From positions 62,001-126,000 of the forward strand of contig ARYC01025601.1 in assembly GCA_000711775.1 (NCBI GenBank): DNA of 64,000 nucleotides, in the 5' to 3' direction. The notes below the pieces were generated by a model that made no database searches, was not told where the DNA came from, and worked only from the letters and a program-made list of their open reading frames with translations. Below, one piece after another: positions 1 through 11,171 of the stretch. Every line of letters starts with the position of its first letter. Within the stretch, counting starts at the first letter, position 1. Source of the DNA: Oxytricha trifallax. Lineage: Eukaryota > Ciliophora > Spirotrichea > Sporadotrichida > Oxytrichidae. Made by a program: the position numbers and the translations under genes.

Positions 1-1112
1 TTATGAATCTAGAGCAAAAATGCCAACTATGCTATGGAAACCTAACTAAAACTAAAGTGATATGCTAAATGTGCATGGTTTAACGTTATAAAGATATGCA
101 GGCTAAAATGGAAACAAGATGAACAGAAATTTCAAATGTTTGTCTTTAAAAGGTAGAAATCCCTACTTCAGAATATTATTGATTAGTATAGATTTAGAAA
201 ATGAATTCATTAGTGGCTTCTCTCTTATCAAGAAATTCATAGTTATTTGTCAGTTTGCTCACTCTTAGAAATTTTTAGACGAAAATGGCTAATATATATT
301 AAATTAGACTGATTATAAAGCACAAGACAAACTTCCTGAGCTTACGATTTACAAATCGTAAACTGAAATCATAATGCAGTAAACACTCAGTATATTTGAT
401 CAACTTCTTCAAGAAATTCATTATTCTATGGTCACTAGCCAAATATTTGATGGTACCTTATTTATTTATAGTCCAAATGTTAATATGAAGGTTGCTCCAA
501 TTATTATAAGCTATAAAATTATTTAGCCAATATTTTATAATTTAAATAAAGGATTATATTCAAATAAATTATCGAATGTAAAATATTAATAAATAAACTT
601 ATTTCAATTTAATTTTTATCAATTATAATCCCTAATAATAAAACCCCAAAGTAAATTTAAGAGAAAATTTATAATATATTGACTTCAATAACTAATTTAA
701 TTCTAAACTAGTTAAATAATTAATATTTTGTTGATATAAAAATCTCCTCGACTGAGATCACTAGTCCTTCCCGAATCTTGAGTAGTATCATATAATCTTA
801 AGGATTAAGTTTTTGTTCTACATTCATTTTTGTCTTTTAAACAACTTAAATCGGAAAATTGTTAATCTTATTTTCCAGTAATGTGTGTTCTTTTGTTATA
901 ATCAATTAGACTCAGAAGAAAGACATAAGAATGATATAGAGTTCTCAAAGAAGAAACGATCTGAAGAAAAGTGTTTCCTTAAGTAAAATAAAGATATTTT
1001 TTCATTTGTGATATTTAGAGACTTAAGAATAATAAAAGATAAAATACACAAATTTATGATAACATCGTTATGAATAAATAAAGATTGGTAAAATATACGA
1101 GGACCAATTAAG
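1..1112. other. AT-rich DNA with no recognised gene
   Basis: I see no reading frame with recognisable protein features on either strand, even allowing TAA and TAG as glutamine. It is the left flank of the TBE insertion and may be germline-limited DNA or part of a gene whose other segments lie outside the window. Confidence 0.5.
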
Positions 1113-1115
1113 AAT

Positions 1116-1254
1116 CAAAACCCCAAAACCCTTTCAGTAGTTTGATTGAGTTTTTGATTGATTAAAGTAGACTATTAGTGCATACTTTATTAGGGTTTTA
1201 ATAGGGTTTATGTAGGGGTTTAATGTTTAAATATTAGTATTTTAAGTGAGTATA
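1116..1254 (+). repeat. TBE left terminal inverted repeat
   Basis: About 139 bp starting with the C4A4 telomere-like tract. It matches the right end at 5136-5275 in reverse complement with few differences. The transposase start codon sits at its inner edge, so the promoter for that gene must lie within the repeat. Confidence 0.9.
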
Positions 1255-2305
1255 TGCGAGGTTTGGGGTCAGTTTATGACAGTGAGTATATAGATTTATT
1301 GTTTAAGTTGCGATATGGATGTGATGAATATAGTGAATAACTCAAGCCTGTTCTGAATTATACGTCTATAGCAAGGCTACTCCATAAATCTCCAGCAACT
1401 GTGAGGTCTCACTGTCTATTAGCATTGAATTTAAAGAGATAGCATCTTAATTCTAAGCCTAAGAGACCCTTAAAATTTTAGCAGCATCATATTGAATATC
1501 TTATTAATGATAAGACTCTTAAATACTGGGCTCATTTCTCTCTAGCCTAGAGGGCTGTGATGTTTCATCGCCAATTTCCTGAGCTTCACATCTCTGCTTA
1601 ATCTATAGCGAACATATATAAAAAGAATGGAATATCTTACAAGACAGTCAACCGCATTAAGAGAGTGATTGACTTTAATGTTCCATTTTATAAGGATAAT
1701 TTAAATTATATATTCGATTAAATTCATAGGGCTATTACTAATAACATTAAGTTCTTACACGCTGATGAGGCAGTATTCACGTTTAATACCTTCACATCAA
1801 GGTCTTGGTATAAAAGATATGGCAACATTGAAGTATATGATTAAAAGGTTAAGGTTTAAATTCATGCTATACTTGGTGGAATAAGCGAAGATAATGGCCT
1901 CGAGACTTATGTTATCCACCCTCGCTCAATAAAGACCGAATAATACATAAAGTTCTTGTAATAACTCAGAGATAAGTACGCGGACTAAGAGATTATTCTG
2001 TTTGTAGATAACTTATCTGTCCACAAAACTAAAGACACAAGAAAGTAATATGAAAGGCTAAACATTAACACCTCTTTTTAATGTTCCATACAGTCCTCAG
2101 TTCAATGGAATTGAATTATATTGGGGCCTATTTAAAGGCCACTACAAGAAAACTTCTGCTCTATCACTTGATGCACGACTTAAAGATAGATACAGCAGAT
2201 TTTATTAAGAGTGCTGCTAAGAGATTCAGCGATGATAAAGCTAAAGTATGCGCAAGAGAAGGGAGATTTTGTGTTTATAAATAAGTTTTAGATTTAAACG
2301 AATGA
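1254..2305 (+). CDS. TBE transposase, 42-kDa type, frameshifted
   Basis: A DDE transposase of the IS630/Tc1-mariner group that cuts and joins the element ends; in Oxytricha, TBE transposases are known to take part in developmental DNA elimination. From ATG at 1254 the frame is open for about 270 codons with TAA/TAG as Gln. The first catalytic Asp is in LHADEAVF (about residue 171), the second in FVDNLSVHK (about 252), and the Glu is in PYSPQFNGIELYW. The first part and the Glu block are in different frames, with a shift near 2070. A second shift near 2150 is needed to reach the conserved C-terminus that ends at TGA 2303. The gene is therefore probably inactive here. Confidence 0.9.
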
Positions 2306-2311
2306 ATAAGT

Positions 2312-3100
2312 TCAAATATTAAATTTATCCGTAAAAAGATTTGGCTTCTCTTTCTTTTCTTCCTCTTAAGGCTTGGTTGGGCCTATGTTTCTTCTCTTAC
2401 TGCCAGCTCCAGCATTTATTTTCATCTCGTCTGGCTTTTAGAAATCTTTGAAGAGTCTCTTGCTCAATTCATGATTTACTTGTGAATTTCTCTCTCTGTT
2501 TAACTTGCTGCGGTCTTTCATCAAGTATATAGCAATACCAGGTTTTTCTATAAAGTTAGAAGGCTAAGCTTACTTGAGATGAATGGATGCTTCTGTAGTT
2601 CCTAGAGCCAGGTGTCGCTTATTTTTATTCCTTGCTTCTCTTTTTCTTCTGGAGAGATGCTGTAGCGTTTCTTGTGAGCTTTTTAAATTACTTTATTTAA
2701 GTACTCAGGTTTCAGAGTTCCAAGGACACCAAAGAAGAAGTTTCTCTCTGGCAACGTTTTAAAGAGTTATAGCTTTGATGGAAGGTAGAGAGCAACATCT
2801 GGATCACTCATAGCATCGTCATAGAGATTTGTTACTGATATTTCAGGGTAGTTAGGTATCTCTATCATCTTTATTTCATTAGTCTTAAAAGCTTTTTTCT
2901 CTTCACTTAGTAAGGCTTTTAAGAATGATATTTTTGTTCCTTCCTGAGTTGGCAAGAACAATCCAACTATAATTGATTTATTGATCTTACTTAAGAACTT
3001 ACCTTGCTATACAAAATATCTATAAGGTCCTCTTTACTTCGAAATTTTCCTATTAAATCTTGAGATTAAATTCTCTTTAAGCATCATTCATAGACTCCAT
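2312..3100 (-). CDS. TBE 22-kDa-type ORF (function unknown), frameshifted
   Basis: Second TBE gene, convergent with the transposase and separated from it by only about 6 bp. Start ATG at 3100 (MESMNDA), stop TGA at 2314. Landmarks shared with the copy at 56533 and, more distantly, the one at 20133 are GLFLPTQEGTKISFLKA, RNFFFGVLGT, a KHPFISSK block and a basic C-terminus rich in Lys/Glu. No known catalytic motif is visible. A short GT...AG segment at about 2962-2997 lies just before LFLPT, where the 20133 homologue has an intron, so it may be spliced. At least one frameshift lies in the first 40 codons and another near 2540. Confidence 0.82.
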
Positions 3101-3120
3101 TTTGCTTCCTCTTTCTAGAA

Positions 3121-3520
3121 ATGTTAATGAAATTTCAAATTATGGATATCCATTCTAAGTTCATTAAAATCTTACTACTAAATAGGGAGGACCTACTGGA
3201 GGTCAACCTTGAAAAGATATGCGGAGAAGCATCGAAAAACTTGCTCCAAGTTTCACAGATTGATTTCCATTTTTATCAATCTATCTCCATTAAATTGCTC
3301 CTAATAATGTTTAATTATTTTAGGAGGTCCTCCAAATTAAGTTCAAACTTTATTAGGAGTTAAATTTTAAGGTTAAAACTTAATTAGGAGCATATTAAAT
3401 TTAAAAATGTTTAATAACTTTACCTCCAAATTAAGTTCAAACTTGATTTGGAGGACCTCCTAGAGAACAAAATTTCATTAGGAGTATTTTAATTTACTAA
3501 AACGTATAAAATTCTCATAA
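3121..3520. promoter_or_regulatory. Divergent intergenic region of the TBE with short inverted and direct repeats
   Basis: The 22-kDa-type and zinc finger-kinase ORFs are transcribed away from each other here. The DNA is a patchwork of repeated modules: AGGAGGTCCTCC and GGAGGACCTCC palindromes, CCAAATTAAGTTCAAACTT twice, and TTAGGAGT several times. The same interval in the truncated TBE (about 55990-56520) has a comparable array built on ACTAATTAAGTT and TAGTACC. I infer a bidirectional promoter or transposase-binding region from position and repetition only. Confidence 0.5.
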
Positions 3521-3664
3521 AATATGTCAACTTACAGTCTTCTATGGTTAATTGATTTTCTTACCTCTCAGCAAAGAATCTACAAGAGTGTCATACACTC
3601 TTCTATAATAGTTTATCAAGGTATATTTTATCATTATTATAATAAAATATATCAGCAAAGTAAA

Positions 3665-5113
3665 ATGAGCGCTAACCTGTTAAGAAGAGCGGCATTACTT
3701 GGATCAGGCCAATAAAAGTTATCTTTCCAGCAACCAAGAAAAGTAGAGACCAAAGACGCTTGCACTCAGTGGGAGCCTACTTAATACAACTTTGACCAGT
3801 CTAGCTTTGATATTTAAATATAAGTTAAGTAGGAGGTTATCAAAGAAGCTGTGCAAATTAAGGGGAGGTTACACAACCCGCCATAGCATTAATAAATACC
3901 AGCCAAAGTTGACTATTATTGCTAAGAATGCAATAAAGTTTTCCCTTACAAGTCAACTTATAAGAGACACTTGAGAGATATACACAACGATATGCCAAGG
4001 TTATATCTCAAGCATTAAAAGAAAGATGGGAAGTATGTCTGTGAGTTCTGTGAGAAGCCATATTCTCATACTAGAGACCTCAAAGTGCACTTAAAGAAAA
4101 AGCACAATTAAAGTTTTGTCTTTATTCATGAACCTACAGGGAATAGATTCCTCTAAAAGAGGAGATCAAGAAACCCAGTGGAGTCTCTTAGAGTTTGAAG
4201 TCTAGAAGTAAGTTAAATTGAAGAAAGCAGTCAAGAACTTTCCAGTCTCTGAGATCAATAAAATCATGGTTAAAATAGAGGCAATGAAGATTCCCATATT
4301 AAAAATTATTGACTTAGATTCTTGCCTAGAAAGCTACCTCACTCTTGAAGATAAAAAAGAGAAGAGAGTCATTAAAGATGACTAAATGCTTACAAGATAT
4401 ATCCTTTCAATTACTTCCTTGCTGATGACAAGATACAAATGGAATTTGCTAATGAGTATAATGCTCTTTAAAAAGCAAAGTTAAATGAGTGCAGGCATAT
4501 CATCTAGCTTGATGCTATTTTACTTAGTAAAGATCATGTAGCCTTCAGACTTCCCTTACTTGAAATGACTTACAGAGAATTCTTATCTGACAATAGATGT
4601 CAGAGATAAATTAGCTAGATAGTATAGCAGATAGTTGAAGGGATTGAAGAGCTTCACAAGCTAGTAGGTTATGTTCATAGAGACTTAAAGCCAGAGAATA
4701 TCATGATGAAATTTCAGCCTCTTAGAGTTTATATAATTGACTTCAACAGAGCTCAAAGAGTGCAAGCCTCTGCATAAGGAAATGTATACGGCACTCCTGG
4801 ATATTTCCCAGAGAGAGAGGATTGGAGAGATGGAGACACTTAATGGGATATCTGGGCTCTAGCAGTAATAATAATAGAGAGCGACATGCCAAGAAACGAT
4901 TACTTTAGCTGCAGGGGTGAGAGAGATTCTAAGCAAAGAATCAAACGATATCTCGATAAAAATAAAATAAATGGAGGTCTCAGAGAACTTGCATACTCAA
5001 CTATTATCAAGCCAAGCTAAGAGAATTAACAAATAATATAAACAATCAAACATCAACTTAGAAAGATAAAATTCAGAGAACTGCCACATGACTCTAAGCT
5101 TATGTTTGTGTGA
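3665..5113 (+). CDS. TBE 57-kDa-type zinc finger and protein-kinase ORF, frameshifted
   Basis: Third TBE gene, 483 codons from ATG 3665 to TGA 5111-5113. Two C2H2 zinc fingers occupy about residues 86-110 (YYCQECNKVF ... HLRDIH) and 125-148 (YVCEFCEKPY ... HLKKKH). A protein kinase-like domain follows: catalytic loop HRDLKPENIMMKF near residue 338, then IIDFNRA where a standard kinase has DFG, GTPGYFPE and DIWALAVII. DFN instead of DFG weakens the case for normal metal-dependent catalysis. Two frameshifts, near 4195 and 4395, separate the finger part from the kinase part. The role in transposition is unknown; DNA binding by the fingers is an inference from family knowledge. Confidence 0.88.
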
Positions 5114-5135
5114 GAAATCTTAAAAACTCGCTTGC

Positions 5136-5275
5136 TATACTCACTTTAATAACTAATATTTAAACATTAAACCCCTACATAAACCCTATTAAAACCCTAA
5201 TAAAGTATGCACTAATAGTCTACTTTTATCAATAAAAAACTCAATCAAACTACTGAAAGGGTTTTGGGATTTTGG
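5136..5275 (-). repeat. TBE right terminal inverted repeat
   Basis: Inverted partner of 1116-1254. The outer 16 bp (GGGTTTTGGGATTTTGG region) are the G4T4-type telomeric motif with one substitution relative to the left end. Confidence 0.9.
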
Positions 5276-5278
5276 AAT

Positions 5279-5690
5279 GAATAGGTGATAAAAATTTAAT
5301 GAAATTTATTGATATTAAAAATTAAGAAAGAATGTTTTTAAAGAGACGATGAGGTTTTATTAATTAATAAATAGAAATTAAAATTTATCCATTTTATTTA
5401 TAAACTACTTTTGTTTTAATTGTATTTGGCTTTTTTGAGATATTTAATTTTTATCAAAATAAAAATTCAGTATTTCTAATTAATCATTATTTTGATACAT
5501 TTAAATAGATAATCAACATTTATGTAAAAATGAATTAAATGTAATTTATACAGTTATGATTTTTCTGCAACAAATTTAATCTTTCTTTCTGTTCTGGCAA
5601 TACCATAATGGATAGAATTGAATTCTCATATAAAAGAAAAAATAAGACAACTATTGCATTATTTATTATTTATTTAGATTTGATGAAATA
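5279..5690. other. AT-rich spacer between TBE and VPS41-like gene
   Basis: No convincing coding frame or repeat is seen. It may include upstream or germline-limited sequence of the VPS41-like gene. Confidence 0.4.
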
Positions 5691-7400
5691 TTTCAACTGA
5701 TATAACAAGCTAAAGATTAAGTACCTTTAGAAGAAATCATAAAAGTATAAAGTTAGTATTTAGAGTATCTCCTGAAAATAAAGAATTAGTAAAGCAGCAA
5801 GAATTCTTGATTAAGTTTCTATAAATAAATAAGGATCGTTGGAACTCTGGATAAGCAAATTTATGTAAAAGAAATTAATTGCCTAGTTAATGGTTATTAC
5901 TCCAAGAGACTATCCAAAACTAGACCTTAAAATTTACACTAAGATTTTCGATCATTTAATCGAAATTAAGGACTTTAAATTTCTACTAAATGGGTTGCCT
6001 AGATTTCCTCCATACTTAATTAAATAAGATTTACTGATAGAAGCTGTCAAGAAATAAATTGAAAATAACAGTGATCTAGCAAATAACAAAGATGTGCTGG
6101 AAGTGCTATTTCAATTTCATGACTTAAATAGGGACTACCAAACAGCTTTTCATATAATTGTCAAATTGAAAGATAAACGCTTGCTTGAGTTTCTTAAGAG
6201 AGTTTAACTTTATTTTGATCTATCTAAATATCTTTGAAAACTGCTCTAAATTGATTAAGCAATTACGATTGATTACTTATTCTAGAGATATGGAAGGTTT
6301 CGATCGTTTAAGATTGTTGACTAATGTGTTTTAATTTTATAAAACTCAGAAAGAAATGACAAAGATTAAAATTTTATTTAATCCTAAGAAATAGAATTTT
6401 AAAGATAAGCTGCTATATTTATTCTTGGATGAAGCTTTCAATAAATCATAAGAGTAATCTAAAGACTTTCATTAACTGCAAATTGAGCTCTACTCTAAAT
6501 TTAATCCATCGAAGTTAACGAACTTTCTTCAAAAGTCAGATTATTATTACCCTTAAGAAGGAGCTAAAGTTTGTCAGAATTATTAACTGTATAAAGAATA
6601 AGATTCCTTACTTTTAAAGATAGGAAATGAAGTTGAAACAATTAGAGTGTTGATAGACAAATGCAAGAAAGTAAATGAGATAATAGAGATAGCAGTTAAG
6701 TTTAACATGAATATTGATCATTTGTGAGATCTTATTTTATAGAGGGCCATGTATAACACTGATAAAATAAAAACCATAATGTGGATTAATACAATAAACC
6801 CTCTCTTATACTTTAAGCATTAGGTCCTGATATGAATTTTATCGATTTTAAAGAAAAATTAATTGTAGCATTTAGAAAGTTAAAGCTATACAAAAATTAT
6901 TCTAAAAGCAACCCTAAGAGTGTTCGAGAAATCCAAAAATGAATAAATTATGGGATCAGTATTCATGAACATGAAATTTCACTATATGTAATTGATAATT
7001 AATGCTACAAGTGCGAACAGCCTCTTCTACTTACACAATATTAGATAATTATATCAACTAAACACAGTAATCATAAATCTTATAATAAGATGAAAATATA
7101 CTCCCATCAAGATCTTAAGTACTTATCAACCTTCTAATACTTTAAAATATTTCTTGATCTTTAGATGCTTTCATTAATTCCATAAGAATTGTGCTTAGCC
7201 TTTAAAGTTGGATGAATTAAGCAATTTATCTTCTAAATCTAATTCCAAAGGTAAATTAGAATAAAGTGAGCAACCCTTTAAGCGTGATAGAAATAATGGG
7301 TCAATACATACAGCAATCATAAACTCTTTTAGCAATAGAAATTTAAAAGCAAAAATTTCAACAATAAGCAGTGGTCCCTTAGTATAAAAAATAAATAACA
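5690..7400 (+). CDS. VPS41-like protein (HOPS subunit), C-terminal part, broken frame
   Basis: VPS41 is a subunit of the HOPS tethering complex that acts in fusion at the lysosome/vacuole. Segments read in order like the helical C-terminal half of VPS41: ELWISKFMQ...PRDYPKLDLKIY near 5835-5940, then YQTAFHIIVKLKDKRLLEF (about 6135-6200), FHQLQIELYSKFNPSKLTNFL (about 6470-6530), an EAL-type helical block (KIGNEVETIRVLIDK) and DLILQRAM near 6730. Near 7003 a CYKCEQ motif suits the C-terminal RING-type zinc site. The segments lie in several frames, and no N-terminal WD40 part is seen. That fits either internal eliminated segments with the 5' part elsewhere in the germline, or a decaying copy. 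The Ser/Asn-rich stretch at 7196-7400 may be the tail. Confidence 0.68.
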
Positions 7401-7925
7401 AATAAAATATTAAATTAAAGATTAATTGGATTAAAAACGATTATATTATTATTATTAAAAATAATTTCCTTCTAAGCAATTATATTTTATTAGTTTACAA
7501 AATAAAAAAAATTTGTGCAATAATTTAATTCCATTGTAGAAGATAATTGAAATAACAATTACTTTAAGAAAGTTATTTGCTATTTTAAAATATATTTTAT
7601 CACCTAAAACTTTTAGAAAATATTTTTTGCCGATCTTTTTTTATACCATTTATTATCTACTATAATCATGATTCACTGATGTGGATTAACAGAACCTATA
7701 TCAGATGTAAATGTGAGAAATATAAAATTTTTGATTGATCTCATATTAAATTATTCTTCCAAATTCTAGATAGGTGATCAAATATTTATCAGAATTTTTG
7801 AAAAAGATGCAAAAACAAAAACACAATGCATATATTTTATTTTATTGAAAAAAAAAGATAAAGCTAAATATAAACGTAAGAAAATTTGCTTTAAATTCAA
7901 GCAATATTTAAATTATTTATCAATT
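7401..7925. other. AT-rich spacer, no gene seen
   Basis: Long A/T tracts with TGA in most frames. Nothing beyond short open stretches, no repeat structure recognised. Confidence 0.45.
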
Positions 7926-8215
7926 ATACTTGCATATTTATAAAAAACAAAGCTCTTTCTTGATGAAGGGAACATATTTTATCCTTTTAGGATGGGTGCA
8001 AAGCTACGAAGGCGTAAAGACAGTGACTATTTTCCCGGAAGTGGCTGGTCTAGTAGCATTTATTCACAAGCTCTTTGACTACAACCGTAAAATTTGCTCT
8101 GTGTACTATGGGACTAGGTAATACAGAGGTAGATCAGTTTTTTACAGAGTTTTTTGTCTTCAAAATTTATTTTAATCTATTAATCACGATTGCGAAATCA
8201 TTTCATTCTGATACG
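7926..8215. other. Less AT-rich patch with open frames on both strands, unassigned
   Basis: This stretch is clearly richer in G+C than its neighbours. The plus strand is open for about 63 codons from 7930 and the minus strand is also open under the ciliate code. Neither product is recognisable. It might be a small coding segment or the 3' end of the cyclin locus. Confidence 0.3.
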
Positions 8216-9610
8216 TCAGACTCGATTAATGGTTTGATTTAGTATAAAATAGTGATATGTTAAAATAAATTTGAGTTTACTCATTTTAATGAAGGGAACT
8301 GGAGAGTTCCCTTGCCTGTTCTCGTTTTTCTAATGAAAAACTATTCTAAGAGATATATGTTCAGTAAAATCAGTTTTGCTGATAGATGAAGCGCTAGATA
8401 TTCTTAAACTGTGGACTGCTGTATTTCTTTATTATAGACTGGAGCTCATGCTTCTATATTTAATGAACTCTAGCTCTTTAATAGAGAGCAAGACGTCATA
8501 CTCATTAAAGCCTCAAGAATTTGCAATATATCTTTCTATTATCTGGTCTCCTTGAGTCTCTTTCTGCGCAAAATTTTAGATTTATTACATTATCTTGTAG
8601 GCCGAGAAAATTTCTGAGGCAGCAATAATAGATTACGAAAACTAGACGATGCGTATATCCATTAAACCAAGCTCTATCAGAAATTGCGCAAAGTACATTA
8701 CGTCTTTGACTTCACCCACAAGTTTCATAAATCTCTCAAGGCGATTAGATTTAGGGAAAGTCAGCTCAAATGATAGACTATTTAGAATACTATATTCCAT
8801 TTGCAACACATCGTCCTTTGTGGAAGCTTTTTCAGTTATAAATGCAAAATCCTATAATTCATGAGGATAAATCTCCTCATATTTTGACGCAATTAAGAAG
8901 AGAATTTACTCCCACTAGCTGCAGCTTTGATTTAGTGACCATTTATTTTTTCAGATATAGATCTATTTTTTTTATATAAGATAGAGGATTCTCTTTGAGG
9001 TATAAATTTTAAATGTTTCTCATTAGCCAGTCCAATGGAATAGCACGCATTTTATTATTAATTTCTGTCAATCTGCTCATGCAGTCTTTATTAATCCGCT
9101 GCTATTTATCTAGTATTAGCATGCTTTAGTGTATATTGACTGCATACTCAGAGCAATACTAAGTATCTGAGGCGTTATCTCTATCGCACTGATACTTATT
9201 TTGTACTTGAGATTGCTAATATATATCTTTCTCTTAAATTTGATTAGACACTTCAAAGTAAGCACCTGCTCCTACAGTAGTATAAGACGTCATAAGCAAA
9301 GTCTAATAGTTTTTGTTTTAAAGCAATAAATTATTATTGTTGCTTGCTTAGCGTGTTGTGCTCCGACGATTACAACCGCTCCTCCTGTTGCTTTTAGATT
9401 TTTGTCGTTATACAATTGACTTTGTTTGTCTTTAATAAGGCTTTCAGAATGCATTTCCTTCATCCACTTCTATTTGATCTGCTCTGTGAACAGTTTACCT
9501 GAAATTAGGGATGTTTTAGAGCTCTTTCCCAAACTAGCGGGATCCTTATGCTGATGGTAAGTATCTACTAGACTGAGGAATAGGTTGCTCTTCCCATTTT
9601 TAATTCTCAT
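8216..9610 (-). pseudogene. Mitotic-type (A/B) cyclin, decayed or interrupted copy
   Basis: Cyclins activate cyclin-dependent kinases. On the minus strand the cyclin box is clear: INNKMRAIPLDWLM, then YLKKQMVTKSKLQLVGVNS, ASKYEEIYPHE, a DFAFITEKASTKDDVLQ stretch, EYSILNSLSFELTFPKS, and the C-terminal cyclin fold with FLIELGLMDIRIV and SIIAASEIFSAYKI. The KLQLVGV and SKYEEIYP blocks are in different frames because of a 1-nt shift near 8895, and the weaker N-terminal region (9100-9610) is also spread over frames. A host pseudogene is the simplest reading; small internal eliminated sequences could also break the frame. The last frame runs to TGA at 8216-8218. Confidence 0.78.
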
Positions 9611-9755
9611 TACTTCAAAATAATATAAATTTTGGGGAATTGTATAAAAGAAAAGGTTATTTTAACCAAATTTTAAATTGTTTTAGTAAATTGTTCTAAT
9701 ATAGATAAAATAGAAAGTTTTAGTTATCAGTTAATTTTATGTATTTTGGAAATAA

Positions 9756-10310
9756 AATATTGAGTAAAAATAGAAGTTAAATCCAAAATTAAATGATTAA
9801 TCAATAAGTTAAATACACCATTTTAATTTTAATTTTAATAATTCTAATTAAACCGCACTCTATCTCGAAATTCTATTGATTTAGAGATAGAGTGCGATAC
9901 AATATTATAAATTACTCAAATTATCTAAAACTAAATAAAAACATAATTAAGTTTTAAAAAAATCTGATGTTATTTGTTATTAATAGTTTATTAATTTAAC
10001 TTTATCAATAATTTAATTATTCAGACTTAAATATTTAAAAATATTTGCCTTATTTTAATTATATTTATTGTAAGACTTATTTATTAAATAATGTAACATC
10101 AGATTTTATTAAAACTTAATTATGTTTTTATTTAGTTTTAGATAATTTGAGTAATTTATAATATTATATCGCACTCTATCTCTAAATCAATAAAATTTCG
10201 AGATAGAGTGCGGTTTAATTATAATTATTAAAATTAAAATTAAAATGGTGTATTTAACTTATTGATTAATCATTTAATTTTGGATTTAACTTCTATTTTT
10301 ACTCAATATT
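9756..10310. mobile_element. Palindromic (foldback) element, family D
   Basis: Two arms of about 217 bp (9756-9972 and 10093-10310) are near-perfect reverse complements around an AT-rich loop of about 120 bp. Outer ends read AATATTGAGTAAAAATAG and its complement. Each arm contains a nested inverted motif, GCACTCTATCTC ... GAGATAGAGTGCG, so a strand could fold into a cruciform with side hairpins. There is no ORF. Ends differ from families A and B described below. The high arm identity suggests recent origin or copy correction. Confidence 0.85.
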
Positions 10311-10890
10311 ACTTTAACTTTTATCTTTCCCACAGCTTTTTATTTTTAATTAATGTTTCTTAACAAAAGCCTTAAAATTTAATTACACATATAATTAGTT
10401 AATCATATAAAATAAAATTTAATTTAAATTCTGAAAATAATATCTATTATATAAAATAATAAATATTTAATTAAAAATACTTTAACATATATCTACTTCA
10501 GTTTTTATAAGTTCTTGAAAGAAAACTGGTAAATTAATGTTTTATTATGCTTTAATTGAATATTCTACAACTGAAATTCTTTCTTGTTGGATATTATTTA
10601 GTCCCTTGCATTATTTAAGTTAATCTGAAAATTAACTTCTTTACTCAATAAAAAAGGTGACGAGAGAATATCTATTTTATAGTTATCTCATATAAAATAA
10701 GACTTTATAGCGAGATAATAGATTTAAAATATACCATTAAATAAAATTTATAAAATTTTAGCACAAGCATTTATAAACCTTAATCGACTTTTATTTAATT
10801 TGTAATTTTCCTCAATAAATAAATTTGAATATTATTCATTGCGAATTTTTGATTATCAGAAGAAGTAAAAGGCATTGACTTAGTGTTCAT
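10311..10890. other. AT-rich spacer between two palindromic elements
   Basis: No coding frame or family-specific end motif is recognised here. Confidence 0.4.
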
Positions 10891-11046
10891 TATTGTTAAA
10901 ATAGATAAAAATAGGAAATTTAAGAAATTAAGATTAATTACATATTTATTAGTTATATTAACTGCCATGAATTAGGAGTACCATTAATACTATTTTGATT
11001 TAGATTTAAAATTAATTAATTAAATACAATATATTAATATATATAA

Positions 11047-11106
11047 TAATTAGTGGTCTAGTGGTCTAGGTGGCCTAGGTGGTCTAGGGGGTCTTTAGCA
11101 GACCAC
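11047..11106. repeat. GTGGTCTAG short tandem repeat in the arm
   Basis: Imperfect 8-10 bp units (GTGGTCTAG, GTGGCCTAG, GGGGTCTTTAG) repeat about five times. The block is mirrored in the other arm at about 11780-11835. It is much more GC-rich than the rest of the arm and could be a protein-binding array such as a transposase site. Confidence 0.75.
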
Positions 11107-11171
11107 TCGTAAATATATATATATATTATTTATTTTAATTACGAATGTGTAGACTAGTAATGGAGTCAACG

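Larger units (their letters stand above)
1116..5275 (+). mobile_element. TBE transposon (telomere-bearing element), near full length
   Basis: This is a 4.16-kb DNA transposon of the Oxytricha TBE class (Tc1/mariner-IS630 superfamily). The left end reads CAAAACCCCAAAACCC and the right end is the inverted counterpart with small differences. Both are followed inward by inverted repeats of about 139 bp in total. The element is flanked by AAT at 1113-1115 and 5276-5278, fitting the 3-bp ANT target duplication known for TBEs. It holds the three TBE genes in the expected order and orientation: transposase forward, 22-kDa-type ORF reverse, zinc finger-kinase ORF forward. Each gene carries one or two frameshifts, so this copy is probably inactive but not old. 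Confidence 0.93.

Noticed and set aside
1116-1135. C4A4 tract as a real telomere or chromosome end
   Set aside because: It is followed inward by TBE inverted repeats and genes and outward by unrelated DNA with a 3-bp duplication, so it is a transposon end. The same applies to 58479-58487.
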